Assembly: GCA_947496215.1 (NCBI GenBank)
Contig: CANMCF010000019.1
Span: forward strand, 22,637 to 86,636
Direction of reading: 5' to 3'
Length of the DNA stretch: 64,000 bases
Source: an uncultured Bizionia sp.
Lineage (GTDB): Bacteria > Bacteroidota > Bacteroidia > Flavobacteriales > Flavobacteriaceae
Both the position numbers and the translations under genes were made by a program. Below the pieces are notes generated by a model that worked only from the letters and a program-made list of their open reading frames with translations, did no database searches and was not told the origin of the DNA. Within the stretch, counting starts at the first letter, position 1; the number at the start of each line of letters is the position of its first letter. Shown here piece by piece: positions 22,069 to 31,356 of this stretch.

Positions 22069-22212
22069 GTTTTTATAAGAAGCTTTGAGAGAATTGTAGT
22101 GTTTTTGATTTTTAGTTTTTTAGGGTGAAAATACCTGTGCTATTTGGGATAATACCTCCGTGCTTTTTCTTCAGTTAACCCATAATTTTATGCTAAACAA
22201 AAGGATAAAGTT

Positions 22213-24018
22213 ATGTCAGCCTGCAAGAAAGTGAAGAAATGGATTACGAAAAAGGTACAAATACCTGTTGAAAAAGCGATTACCAAAGCCAAGAAACAAT
22301 GCGAAGAGGTAAAGAAGAAAATAGAGGAGAAAGTTAAAAAGCCCATTGAAGATTGGATTTCCAAACGAGAAAAGAAATGCAAGAAGAGAAAATGTAAAAA
22401 ATGGTGCCTTTGCTGCAACAAATGGTTTTGTTGGATTGTCAATGTAGTTGTAAAAGTGATTACTTGGGTATTGGTAACTGTTATTAAATGGGTGACTTAC
22501 TGGGTGTGTAAAATTGTTATGGTCGTGGTGGACATCATTGTGAAGATCATCATAAGATTGCTGAAATTCCTAGTCACTTTCATTGTATGCCTATTTACAG
22601 ATCCACTGGAAGCACTCAAGGCCATATGGGAACTCTGGAAAGACATATTGGATATTATCGAAACTGTTTTCGATTTCTTAAAAGGGTTGGTGTGTGATTT
22701 AATAGAATACATCAACGATTTCAAAAGGCTTACTTGTAGTTTGACGGAATCATTTGGATGGATAGGAAGGGTTTTGTTTGGGGTCGTTGATGGAGTTATG
22801 AATACTGTCAAACAAATAATTGGAACGATATGTAACTTCTTGGAAGGGGTAAAAGACACTCTATTTGGTATTTTGAACCTGAATGGATGCAGGATAAGCG
22901 GAGGTTTGACAAACATTGGAGTGGCGATTGGTAGAATAGTACTTGTTAAATTGGGAGTTATAGGTTGGGTGTTGGTAAGTGGCATAGCCAACAATGTGCG
23001 CAAAAAGAAATTGAAAGATATCATAGATTCTGCACTTTCTGAAGCATTTGCAGGAGATGAAGACAGAGTAGAGCGTATAAAGGACAAAATGAGATTTTAC
23101 AGCTGTCCAATGGGATTACCAGTACAAATCGATGCTAGAAGAATGTGCATTAAGTCCGATCGCTACCTACAAGCATTGCACGCCAATGGATTTATCAATC
23201 TCTATGCATTGGCTGGGCAAATAAATGGTTGCGCAGGAAAAAGGTGGGCAACGCAAACCGCTTCGGTGAATGGAGAAGTCGTTTATACTGGAACAGACAT
23301 AAGAGTCTCTTATTTTGACATAAAGAGATTTATAGAAGAGGGGCCAGAATCGGTTCCAGAGTTTAGTGTATACCCAATAAAACTGGGTGCTTTCGAGAAT
23401 GCATTGCGAGTTGCAAAGGAAAAGGCATACCAATTAGGGATGGAACTATGGTGGGATGAAATCAAAGATTACCCGATAAACTTGAGAACAGATGGAGAGT
23501 TTAGATATGTCCCCATGAATACGGATTTCCATGAAGAAGTATTTTCTGATTTCCCAAGAAACGGAACAGACGATCCGCTTTGTAAAGTACCTTCGTTGGC
23601 AATATTTCAATACCTTGATGATGATCCCTCTTTCGGGTTGACAAGTTGGTACAGACCACCAATTTACATACCTAGTTGTACCTGTTTGGAAGATAAATGT
23701 TGTGAACCATCCAGTTACGATGCAAATGGGGAATATGCCAGTAAGAGTGGCGTTTCATTTACGGATAGGACTCCCAAGTATGTTTTTGAAACGGTATTGG
23801 TACATGAGCTAGGGCACTACTTTGGCCTTTGTCATTGCGGACACGATGGATTGGAATATATTATGTATTCCCCAGCAAAATCCAAGAGAACCATTACAAT
23901 AAACACTTTTTTGGAGTTCCTACTGCTCAGTGGAGGACCTTCATTTACCAACGATGATGCAAAAGAAACTTGGAAGTGGTTGACTCAAGTAGCACATAAC
24001 ACATGTTTATTCCCTTAA
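22213..24018 (+). CDS. putative metzincin zinc metalloprotease with Lys/Cys-rich, hydrophobic multi-helix N-terminus
   Basis: 601 aa; zinc motif 'VLVHELGHYFGLCHCGHDG' (HExxHxxGxxH) and possible Met-turn 'EYIMYSP'; N-term 'CKKRKCKKWCLCCNKWFCWIVNVVVKVITWVLVTVIKWVTYWVCKIVMVVVDIIVKIIIRLLKFLVTFIVCLF'; no cleavable signal peptide recognised. Confidence 0.8.
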   Translation: MSACKKVKKWITKKVQIPVEKAITKAKKQCEEVKKKIEEKVKKPIEDWISKREKKCKKRKCKKWCLCCNKWFCWIVNVVVKVITWVLVTVIKWVTYWVCKIVMVVVDIIVKIIIRLLKFLVTFIVCLFTDPLEALKAIWELWKDILDIIETVFDFLKGLVCDLIEYINDFKRLTCSLTESFGWIGRVLFGVVDGVMNTVKQIIGTICNFLEGVKDTLFGILNLNGCRISGGLTNIGVAIGRIVLVKLGVIGWVLVSGIANNVRKKKLKDIIDSALSEAFAGDEDRVERIKDKMRFYSCPMGLPVQIDARRMCIKSDRYLQALHANGFINLYALAGQINGCAGKRWATQTASVNGEVVYTGTDIRVSYFDIKRFIEEGPESVPEFSVYPIKLGAFENALRVAKEKAYQLGMELWWDEIKDYPINLRTDGEFRYVPMNTDFHEEVFSDFPRNGTDDPLCKVPSLAIFQYLDDDPSFGLTSWYRPPIYIPSCTCLEDKCCEPSSYDANGEYASKSGVSFTDRTPKYVFETVLVHELGHYFGLCHCGHDGLEYIMYSPAKSKRTITINTFLEFLLLSGGPSFTNDDAKETWKWLTQVAHNTCLFP

Positions 24019-24031
24019 AAAAATATAAACT

Positions 24032-24412
24032 ATGGAACATTACATAATTGATGAATCGAGTAAGCTTTTTAAATTGATTTCTGGAAAGAAATTGGGAAAT
24101 TATGATAAGATCATATTGGATATGGAGCAATTGGATAATGAAGAAAAGATGATTTATGAAAGGAAGTTGAATGCATTGCACAATGATTGTGGTTGTGAGT
24201 TGGGAGCATTGTGTTGTTTTATTTCCATATGTGCCTACCTTATTTTTAGTTTAATAGATTTAAAGATGAGTAATGGGGTTTTATTGAGAAATGGTATGAT
24301 AATCTTCTTTGCATCTGCTTTGATTGGTAAGATTGTTGGTATGGTCATTGCGAAAATGAAATTTAAAAAAACAATTAGGTCGTTAATGGCAAAACAGGGA
24401 GAAGTAGCTTGA
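24032..24412 (+). CDS. small membrane protein (about 2 TM), putative partner of the metzincin protein
   Basis: 126 aa, 13 nt after the metzincin stop; 'GALCCFISICAYLIFSLIDL' and 'GMIIFFASALIGKIVGMVIA' are TM-like. Confidence 0.65.
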   Translation: MEHYIIDESSKLFKLISGKKLGNYDKIILDMEQLDNEEKMIYERKLNALHNDCGCELGALCCFISICAYLIFSLIDLKMSNGVLLRNGMIIFFASALIGKIVGMVIAKMKFKKTIRSLMAKQGEVA

Positions 24413-24533
24413 ATAAAGAGATTAAATAGTGAGGACAAAAAGTCTACAGAGTGTTTTTTTTCGTATATATAGTAAGTAATTGCATTGAATTTAGACTATA
24501 TTTAAAACTAAATAAACTAAAACATACTTAATA

Positions 24534-25205
24534 ATGAACTCACTTTGGTTTTTTGAAGATGTAAATCTTTTCAAAATCTTGTGCCCCCACAAGTTTAAGA
24601 GATATAAGAATGCTCATGAATTTGATGCATACAAGAAGAAGGATTACATCTATTTTGAAGAAGACTCTTCAAATAAGATTTTTCTTATAGAAAAAGGAAA
24701 GGTTAAAATAGGTTATTATAGTGAAGACGGCGAAGAAATTGTAAAGGCGATTTTATGTCGTGGTCAGCTATTTGGTGAAAAAGCAATATTGGGGGAGGCT
24801 AAACGTGATGAATTTGCGCAATCCTTGGACAATACAACCTCAATTTGTCCAATAGGAGTAAGTACGATGCACGATTTGATGAGGGAAAATCAAACCTTTA
24901 GCTTTAAAGTCTATAAGTTTATTGGATTCAAATTTAAAAAGCTCGAAAGAAGGTTGCAACTCCTAATGTTCAAAGACACAAAAACACGATTGATAGAATT
25001 CCTTGGAGAGCTTTGTACTGAGTATGGCTACGACTGTGAAGAAACAGGAGATCATATTATTCATCATCCTTACACGCAAAGTGATATAGCGTCTTTAATA
25101 GGGACTTCCAGACCTACCATAAATATTCTTTTAAACGAATTGAAAGAGGAAAACTACCTGGATTTTAACAGAAAAGAAATAAGAATTCTAAAAAAAACTG
25201 CGTAA
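24534..25205 (+). CDS. Crp/Fnr family transcriptional regulator
   Basis: 223 aa; cNMP-binding fold 'YFEEDSSNKIFLIEKGKVKIGYYSEDGEEIVKAILCRGQLFGEKAILGE' and HTH 'TQSDIASLIGTSRPTINILLNELKEENYL'. Confidence 0.95.
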   Translation: MNSLWFFEDVNLFKILCPHKFKRYKNAHEFDAYKKKDYIYFEEDSSNKIFLIEKGKVKIGYYSEDGEEIVKAILCRGQLFGEKAILGEAKRDEFAQSLDNTTSICPIGVSTMHDLMRENQTFSFKVYKFIGFKFKKLERRLQLLMFKDTKTRLIEFLGELCTEYGYDCEETGDHIIHHPYTQSDIASLIGTSRPTINILLNELKEENYLDFNRKEIRILKKTA

Positions 25206-25223
25206 TGTTAGCTAGCTAACATT
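25204..25223. promoter_or_regulatory. 20-bp perfect palindrome, candidate Crp/Fnr-type operator (TGTTA-N6-TAACA)
   Basis: AATGTTAGCTAGCTAACATT between the Crp-family gene and the downstream lipoprotein gene. Confidence 0.45.
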
Positions 25224-25263
25224 TTATAAATGGTCTTAGCTTTAGTTTTGTTCGTATATAATT

Positions 25264-26181
25264 GTGAACTTAAAAAAAACAGCGATGATTAAAAAAATGA
25301 TCTTAGGAGTTTTGGCATTAGGAACTTTTGCCACTTCTTGTAGCAATGACGACGATGCTTCGACACCACAACCAACAACATCCCCATTAACGGTTAACTT
25401 TTCAGGCTTGGAAGCCTTGGGGGATGATTATGTTTACGAAGGATGGATAATAGTAAATGGATCTCCTGTCTCAACAGGACGATTTACATCTGTTACCTTT
25501 CCTCAAACATTTCAAGTTGGGACAGAGCAATTGGCGGCAGCTACAAAATTTGTATTATCCATAGAACCTGAGGTAGATACAGATCCAGGACCGGCAGCAA
25601 CAAAGGTGTTGGCTGGAGATTTTTCCGGTAGTTCTGCAAATGTATGGGCAGCACCAGTAACAACAGATGCCAATGATTTCTTGTCATCTACAGGTAAATT
25701 CTTTTTGAGAACTCCAACTGATGAGGCACCAGGATCTGGAAACAATATGAATGATGAATATGGTATTTGGTTCGGTACTCCAGGAATGCCACCGACGGCA
25801 GGATTGGATCTACCAACTTTGGCAGCAGGATGGAAATATGAAGGATGGGTGGTTGTAGATGGCGTTGGGCCAATTTCTACTGGGACATTCACTGGATTTA
25901 CCGAGGTAGACGATTCCAACGATTTCAGTGGTACGGAAAACAATGCAGGACCACCAATTCCAGGAGAGGACTTTTTCTTGGATGCGCCAACTGGATTTAC
26001 TTTTCCTTTGGATGTTAGGGGACGTGCTGTAGTGATTTCCATTGAGCCGGATCCAGATAATTCCACAGCTCCATTTGCCATGAAGCCGTTAACAGGAACA
26101 GCAGGAAACGATACAGCTCCTACGACTCACGACTTAGCTCTTAACTTGACTACTTTACCTACAGGTTCGGTATCCAGATAA
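25264..26181 (+). CDS. lipoprotein with two anti-sigma-factor (RskA C-terminal)-like repeats
   Basis: Lipobox 'LGTFATSCSNDDD'; duplicated 'YEGWIIVNGSPVSTGRFTS' and 'YEGWVVVDGVGPISTGTFTGF'. Likely true start at M 25285. Confidence 0.7.
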   Translation: MNLKKTAMIKKMILGVLALGTFATSCSNDDDASTPQPTTSPLTVNFSGLEALGDDYVYEGWIIVNGSPVSTGRFTSVTFPQTFQVGTEQLAAATKFVLSIEPEVDTDPGPAATKVLAGDFSGSSANVWAAPVTTDANDFLSSTGKFFLRTPTDEAPGSGNNMNDEYGIWFGTPGMPPTAGLDLPTLAAGWKYEGWVVVDGVGPISTGTFTGFTEVDDSNDFSGTENNAGPPIPGEDFFLDAPTGFTFPLDVRGRAVVISIEPDPDNSTAPFAMKPLTGTAGNDTAPTTHDLALNLTTLPTGSVSR

Positions 26182-26255
26182 AATATTGTTTTTTATTAGA
26201 TTTTCGAAGCGTTATTCATACTTTTATGGATAGCGCTTCGTTAGTTTTGCATATT

Positions 26256-26819
26256 ATGGAAAAAAAGAAAATAAGTTTAAAAAACACATTGTTTTTAATT
26301 GTTGTCTTGTTATTGGTAGTTCCACAAACAAGATTGCCTATTCAAGTGCTGTTGCATAAGGGGTTGGCTTTATTTGGCCCGAGCATCGAAAATGTTAATG
26401 ACGTTGAGCAAATAAGCAGTTATGATTGGAAGCTACAAGATGCTAAAGGGAATGTCATCAATTTCGAAGCTTCGAAACATAGAGTTACCTTGGTTAACCT
26501 TTGGGCAACATGGTGTCCGCCTTGCATAGCAGAAATGCCTTCGATGGAAGCATTGTATGGAGATTACAAGGATAAGATGGATTTTGTTTTCGTATCCAAT
26601 GAAGATAGAGAGGTCATTTCAAAGTTTTTAAAGCGTGAAGAGTATACATTCCAAGTGTATTCTTCAATAAGCAAGGCTCCTGAGACATTCAATGTGCAAA
26701 GTATTCCAAGAACCTTTTTAATAGATAGAAATGGCAATGTGATAATAGACAAGTCTGGAGCAGCAAATTGGAATGCTAAAACCGTTCGAGCGACTATAGA
26801 TGAACTTTTGATATTATAG
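26256..26819 (+). CDS. TlpA-like thioredoxin family protein
   Basis: 'TLVNLWATWCPPCIAEMPSMEALYGDYKDK', 'IPRTFLIDRNGNVI'. ATG 26256 (MEKKKI) preferred over 26226. Confidence 0.9.
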   Translation: MEKKKISLKNTLFLIVVLLLVVPQTRLPIQVLLHKGLALFGPSIENVNDVEQISSYDWKLQDAKGNVINFEASKHRVTLVNLWATWCPPCIAEMPSMEALYGDYKDKMDFVFVSNEDREVISKFLKREEYTFQVYSSISKAPETFNVQSIPRTFLIDRNGNVIIDKSGAANWNAKTVRATIDELLIL

Positions 26820-27000
26820 AGATGGATAAGATGAAACATTAAAGAAGTTGATCAAGAGAATGACTAGAATTGATTAACACTTCTTAAATGAGATGAAATT
26901 CAAATAGAATCAAATAATTTCATTGAATTGAGAATAATGATTTTTAATCTTATTTAACTATTGATTGAATGATAGAAGGTTAACTGTGTTTATGATTTCT

Positions 27001-27020
27001 TCTCTTCTCTTCTCTTCTCT
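27001..27020 (+). repeat. pentanucleotide tandem repeat (TCTTC)x4
   Basis: tcttctcttctcttctcttc read directly. Confidence 0.9.
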
Positions 27021-27147
27021 TCTGTTTGTTTTTTTGCTTGCTTGTTGGAAGTTTTATATTGGTTTAAAGTTAATTGATGTCTGTTTTTGAAGGGTTTTAC
27101 TGTAAAAAATGTTAAATTGATGGTGAATTAATAAAATAAATCTAAAA

Positions 27148-27396
27148 ATGGAACTAATTGTAACACTTGTTATTGGAGCCATAGCTGGCTGGTTGGGTAG
27201 CATAATCTATAAAGGTAGCGGGCTAGGCATTATTGGAAACATCATAGTTGGAATAGTTGGCAGTTTTGTCGGCTCTTGGTTGTTGGGGAAATTAGGAGTT
27301 AGTATAGGATCGGGATGGATTGGAGCAATACTTACCGGTGCCATTGGAGCCATAGTGATCTTGTTTTTGCTCAATTTGATTTTTAAGAAACGGTAA
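27148..27396 (+). CDS. GlsB/YeaQ/YmgE family stress response membrane protein
   Basis: 82 aa; 'LVIGAIAGWLGSIIYKGSGLGIIGNIIVGIVGSFVGSWLLGKLG'. Confidence 0.9.
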   Translation: MELIVTLVIGAIAGWLGSIIYKGSGLGIIGNIIVGIVGSFVGSWLLGKLGVSIGSGWIGAILTGAIGAIVILFLLNLIFKKR

Positions 27397-27435
27397 ACTC
27401 GTACTTGTAAATTAAATTGATGACCTAAGTTTACT

Positions 27436-28581
27436 TTATAGTGTCTTGAAAAAGGCTTTTATAAAAGCATAGGAAAAAAGGGAGTACATTATTTTAAGTT
27501 CTTCCCACAGATTGGATTCCTCGTCCAAAAAACGAAACATGGTTTCAATAGAGTTTTTTGTATAGAATTGTTCGAATATCCATTCCCCTTTGGAGTTTTC
27601 GTCGTGCAAGACCTTCAGGAAAACCTTGTCGTAGAACTTAAATCTATTGTTTGTCAGTCCATTGGATGGTTTTTTTTTGTATTTTAGGTTGTCAATTATC
27701 TTGGATGTTTTTTTCTCGGTATGTTTAAAGGAATAACCCGTGGAGCCTTTTACCCATCCTCCAGCAGTGCCGATCTTGGTTACTTGCTCAGAGGAATACT
27801 TCTCAAAAGGAAAACTAGTCATGGGAATGTTTCCTTTTTCTATTTCGGTAATTTCATAGTTGTCGATATTCAGAATATCTGAGACATATTGTCTCAAGTA
27901 GGAGTCATACACTTTGCTTGCAACTGTATTAGCCGTAAAATAAGTAAATTCCACCAAGGCTTTGTTTTTGGAAAGAGGCAAAACATAGGTGAAGGTGGTT
28001 TGCTTTCCATCTTTAAGCCTGTAATCCATCATCGTAAAAGTATCAGGATCAAAAATATTCATTTCCGTATCTATGATCCAGCCCTTGAAATGTTGTATGA
28101 TCTTCGTGTATTTGGGATTGTCGTTGGAAAAATCATTGTCTATTCTACTATCGAAAACGTGAGAGGCTTCATAGGTGATTGTGGGAGTAGAAACCTTGAC
28201 AACATCTAATTTTTCTACCGATATGACATTATCTATGATAAAATGGATGCTCTTGTTCTTCGACAATATGGATTTGGCTTCATGATAAAAATCTATCGCT
28301 CTTACCATTTTATATGTGTAGGGGAACAATTTTAAAACCAAATGTTTTTTTGAAGAGTGGAAATGGGCGTTTCCCCACTCCTTACAAACCAAGGAGTCCC
28401 ATTGTCCCTTTCCTTTTTCCCAGAAGCACCAGGTTTTGTCATTTGTCTTTTTTGAAACCTTGTCTATTAAGGCTATCTGTTTGTCTTTGAAGAAGGCATC
28501 TTTGGATAAAGCAAGAGCCAATTGTAGTCCAGCCAAACCATTTCCTATGATAATGTAATCGAAATGTATCTTATTGCTCAT
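27436..28581 (-). CDS. crtY: lycopene beta-cyclase
   Basis: 381 aa; 'YIIIGNGLAGLQLALALSKD', 'KTWCFWEKG', 'TAGGWVKGSTGYSF'. Confidence 0.9.
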   Translation of the reverse strand: MSNKIHFDYIIIGNGLAGLQLALALSKDAFFKDKQIALIDKVSKKTNDKTWCFWEKGKGQWDSLVCKEWGNAHFHSSKKHLVLKLFPYTYKMVRAIDFYHEAKSILSKNKSIHFIIDNVISVEKLDVVKVSTPTITYEASHVFDSRIDNDFSNDNPKYTKIIQHFKGWIIDTEMNIFDPDTFTMMDYRLKDGKQTTFTYVLPLSKNKALVEFTYFTANTVASKVYDSYLRQYVSDILNIDNYEITEIEKGNIPMTSFPFEKYSSEQVTKIGTAGGWVKGSTGYSFKHTEKKTSKIIDNLKYKKKPSNGLTNNRFKFYDKVFLKVLHDENSKGEWIFEQFYTKNSIETMFRFLDEESNLWEELKIMYSLFSYAFIKAFFKTL

Positions 28582-28598
28582 TTTTATGGAAGCAGAGA

Positions 28599-29048
28599 TT
28601 ATCGTTTAAAATACTTAAAAGGTACGATTAGCATACCAAAGCACTCTCCATCTTCTTTACCTAGGTGTTTATGGTGCATTTTATGGGCACGTCTAACTCC
28701 TTTGGCATACCAATTGTTTGCATTGCGAAATATCTTGAATCTTTGGTGTATGAAAATGTCATGAACAATGAAATATGCAGCACCATATGCCATGATGCCT
28801 AGTCCAATGGGTAAGCAATACCAGATGTTCTCATACCTCCATAGGTAAAAGCAAGTCATACTTACGATGGCATAAAAAATAAAAAAGGCATCGTTACGCT
28901 CAAACCAACTCCCATGATCCTTTTTATGGTGGTCTTTGTGTAACGACCATAGAAAACCATGCATTATGTATTTATGAGTAAACCAAGCATTAAATTCCAT
29001 AATGCAAAAAGTAGCAAAGAAAATTAAGGTGCAGTATAGTGTTTGCAT
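28599..29048 (-). CDS. crtZ: beta-carotene hydroxylase (fatty acid hydroxylase superfamily)
   Basis: 149 aa; His clusters 'HKYIMHGFLWSLHKDHHK' and 'HDIFIHQRF...RRAHKMHHKH'. Confidence 0.92.
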   Translation of the reverse strand: MQTLYCTLIFFATFCIMEFNAWFTHKYIMHGFLWSLHKDHHKKDHGSWFERNDAFFIFYAIVSMTCFYLWRYENIWYCLPIGLGIMAYGAAYFIVHDIFIHQRFKIFRNANNWYAKGVRRAHKMHHKHLGKEDGECFGMLIVPFKYFKR

Positions 29049-29887
29049 TATATTAAATTGAGTTGATATTTTACATAGCTTCTGGTCAAGAGCTCTATTT
29101 TTTTATAGTTTGGCACTCGTATTCGGGCATTTTTTATTTCCAAGGCAGGAGTCTTCTTTAGTTTTTTTAGTAACTGATTGTAATATCTATAAGCTATGAA
29201 AACACCAAATTTGGCTTCTATTGGTAATAGTTTTATACCTTTTAACCCTTTTTCGAAATCTTGCTCTATGTCATTGATGACGCGTAGTTTTGAAGATTCA
29301 TCCAAATTGTCTAGGTCAGTATTTGGGAAATATGTGCGTTCCAAGTCATCGTGATCCGCTTTTAAATCCCTTAGGAAATTTACCTTTTGGAATGCCGAAC
29401 CTAATGACATGGCAGTATCCTTTAGATTATCGTACTTGTTTTCATCACCTTTTACAAACACTTTCAAACACATCAAACCAACGACATCTGCAGATCCATA
29501 GATGTATTCTTTATATTCCTCTTCTGTCAGGTATTTCCTTTTTGATAGGTCCAACCGCATGCTTTTCATGAAAGAATCGACCATATGCTTCTCTATGTTG
29601 TTCTTGTGGTAGGTATGTTGGAAGGCATTCAATATGGGATTTAGACTTATTTTGTCTTTTAAGGCTCTTTCTAGATCAATTTCGAAATTTTCAAACAATT
29701 CTGTCTTGTTGTAATCGTGAAAACTATCTACTATTTCGTCAGCAAAACGTACAAAGCCATAGATGTTGTATATGTCTTGACGTATACAGCTTGATAGCAT
29801 TTTTGTGGCCATGGAGAATGATGTGCTGTAAGATTTAGTTACTATTTTACTGCAATCATAGGACACTGTATCAAATAGGGTCTTCAT
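29048..29887 (-). CDS. crtB: phytoene/squalene synthase family protein
   Basis: 279 aa; 'YSTSFSMATKML', 'YGFVRFADEIVDSFHDY', 'AFQKVNFLRDLKADHDDLERTYFP'. Confidence 0.93.
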   Translation of the reverse strand: MKTLFDTVSYDCSKIVTKSYSTSFSMATKMLSSCIRQDIYNIYGFVRFADEIVDSFHDYNKTELFENFEIDLERALKDKISLNPILNAFQHTYHKNNIEKHMVDSFMKSMRLDLSKRKYLTEEEYKEYIYGSADVVGLMCLKVFVKGDENKYDNLKDTAMSLGSAFQKVNFLRDLKADHDDLERTYFPNTDLDNLDESSKLRVINDIEQDFEKGLKGIKLLPIEAKFGVFIAYRYYNQLLKKLKKTPALEIKNARIRVPNYKKIELLTRSYVKYQLNLI

Positions 29888-31356
29888 AGGTTACTGTTAT
29901 GTTTTTTTATTAATTCTGCTACTAATTTGCCTGATATCAATGAAGGGGGCACACCAGGTCCTGGTACTGTTAATTGTCCAGTGAAATATAGATTATCTAC
30001 TTTTCCGCTTTTCAATTTTGGTCTTAAAAAGGCCGTTTGCAACAAGGTGTTTGCCATTCCGTAGGCATTTCCTTTGTATGAGTTGTAATCTTCTATGAAA
30101 TCGTTTATGCAAAAGGACTCTTTAAAGATAATGGATTTCCTGACGCTTTGAGAAGTTAAAGTTTCAAATCTTGAAATAATTTCATCAAAATATTGTAATC
30201 TAAGTGTTTCGGTATCTTCAATGCCAGGAGCCAATGGAATCAAGAATATGCCAGCTTCTTTTCCCTCAGGAGCCGATTCATCATCCGTTATGCTAGGGAA
30301 ACTAGCATAGAACAATGGTGCTTCTGGCCACTTGGGGTTATCGTAGATCTCTTTGGCATGGGCTTCGAAATCAACATCGAAAAACAAGGTGTGATGATTT
30401 ACGTTTTTTAACTTCTTGTCGAAACCGACATAAAAGAGTAGAGAAGAGGGAGCAAAGGTCTTTTTGGACCAATAGGACTCAGAATATTGTCTGTGCTTTG
30501 CTTCAAGTAACGTCTCACTATGATGGTAATCGGCTCCGCTTAGTACAATATCGCAGATGCATCTCTTTCCATTGATGAAAATACCAGTTGCTTTATTATT
30601 TGAATCTACTTCTATTTTTTCGATTGCTGAATTTGTCTCAATGGCAACTCCAAGAGACTTTGCCAATGCTTCCATTGCCAATATGACTTGATACATCCCT
30701 TTTTTGGGATGAAATGTGCCTATGCCAAAATCGGCATAGTTCATAAAGCTATAAAATGAAGGAGTATTGCTAGGTTTTGCACCTAGGAACAATACTGGGA
30801 ATTCCAATATTTGAGCCAAACGATCGTTTTTGAACTCTCTTCTGACGTCTTTTTTTATGGTACTGAAAAATTGCCCAATCTTTTTTATGGTTACTGGTGT
30901 CACTAATTCCAAGGGAGAGACTCCGGGTCTGTATACCAGGTCCTTAATGGCGACATTGTAATTGTCTTGAGCGTTGTCTATGAATTTTTTTAGTTTTTTT
31001 GAACTTCCGGTTTCTTCTTTTTCGAAAGTACTATAAATCTTTTCTAGGGTATCTTCAATTGTTATATAGTCGTCTTTGGCAAAATAAACGCTATATGCCG
31101 GGTTCAATTTTTTCAAAGTGTAATAATCCGAAGGCTTTTTGTTGAAATCAGCAAAGAAACGCTCGAATACGTCTGGCATCCAATACCAAGTAGGGCCTAT
31201 GTCGAAAGTGAAACCGTCTCTTTTCAATTGTCTGGCTCTTCCTCCAATGCTACTGTTCTTTTCGTAGATTGTAACTTCGAATCCTGCTTTTGCCAAATAA
31301 CAAGATGCAGATAATGCCGAAAATCCCGACCCTATTATTGCTATTTTTTTATTCAT
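29884..31356 (-). CDS. crtI: phytoene desaturase
   Basis: 490 aa; 'IAIIGSGFSALSASCYLAKAGFEVTIYEKNSSIGGRARQLKRDGFTFDIGPTWYWMPDVFE'; 'NLYFTGQLTVPGPGVPPSLISGKLVAELI'. Confidence 0.95.
   Translation of the reverse strand: MNKKIAIIGSGFSALSASCYLAKAGFEVTIYEKNSSIGGRARQLKRDGFTFDIGPTWYWMPDVFERFFADFNKKPSDYYTLKKLNPAYSVYFAKDDYITIEDTLEKIYSTFEKEETGSSKKLKKFIDNAQDNYNVAIKDLVYRPGVSPLELVTPVTIKKIGQFFSTIKKDVRREFKNDRLAQILEFPVLFLGAKPSNTPSFYSFMNYADFGIGTFHPKKGMYQVILAMEALAKSLGVAIETNSAIEKIEVDSNNKATGIFINGKRCICDIVLSGADYHHSETLLEAKHRQYSESYWSKKTFAPSSLLFYVGFDKKLKNVNHHTLFFDVDFEAHAKEIYDNPKWPEAPLFYASFPSITDDESAPEGKEAGIFLIPLAPGIEDTETLRLQYFDEIISRFETLTSQSVRKSIIFKESFCINDFIEDYNSYKGNAYGMANTLLQTAFLRPKLKSGKVDNLYFTGQLTVPGPGVPPSLISGKLVAELIKKHNSNL

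Noticed and set aside
22497-23087. 196-aa minus-strand ORF
   Set aside because: Antisense to the metzincin gene; composition (Ser/Thr/Ile-rich, no domain) reflects the opposite strand.
25512-26081. 189-aa minus ORF opposite the lipoprotein
   Set aside because: Shadow of a Pro/Gly/Ser-rich gene; no start context or promoter.
26203-26241. Inverted repeat cgaagcg...gcgcttcg before the TlpA gene
   Set aside because: Probably an ordinary terminator or attenuator with an imperfect stem; not strong enough to list as a novel element.
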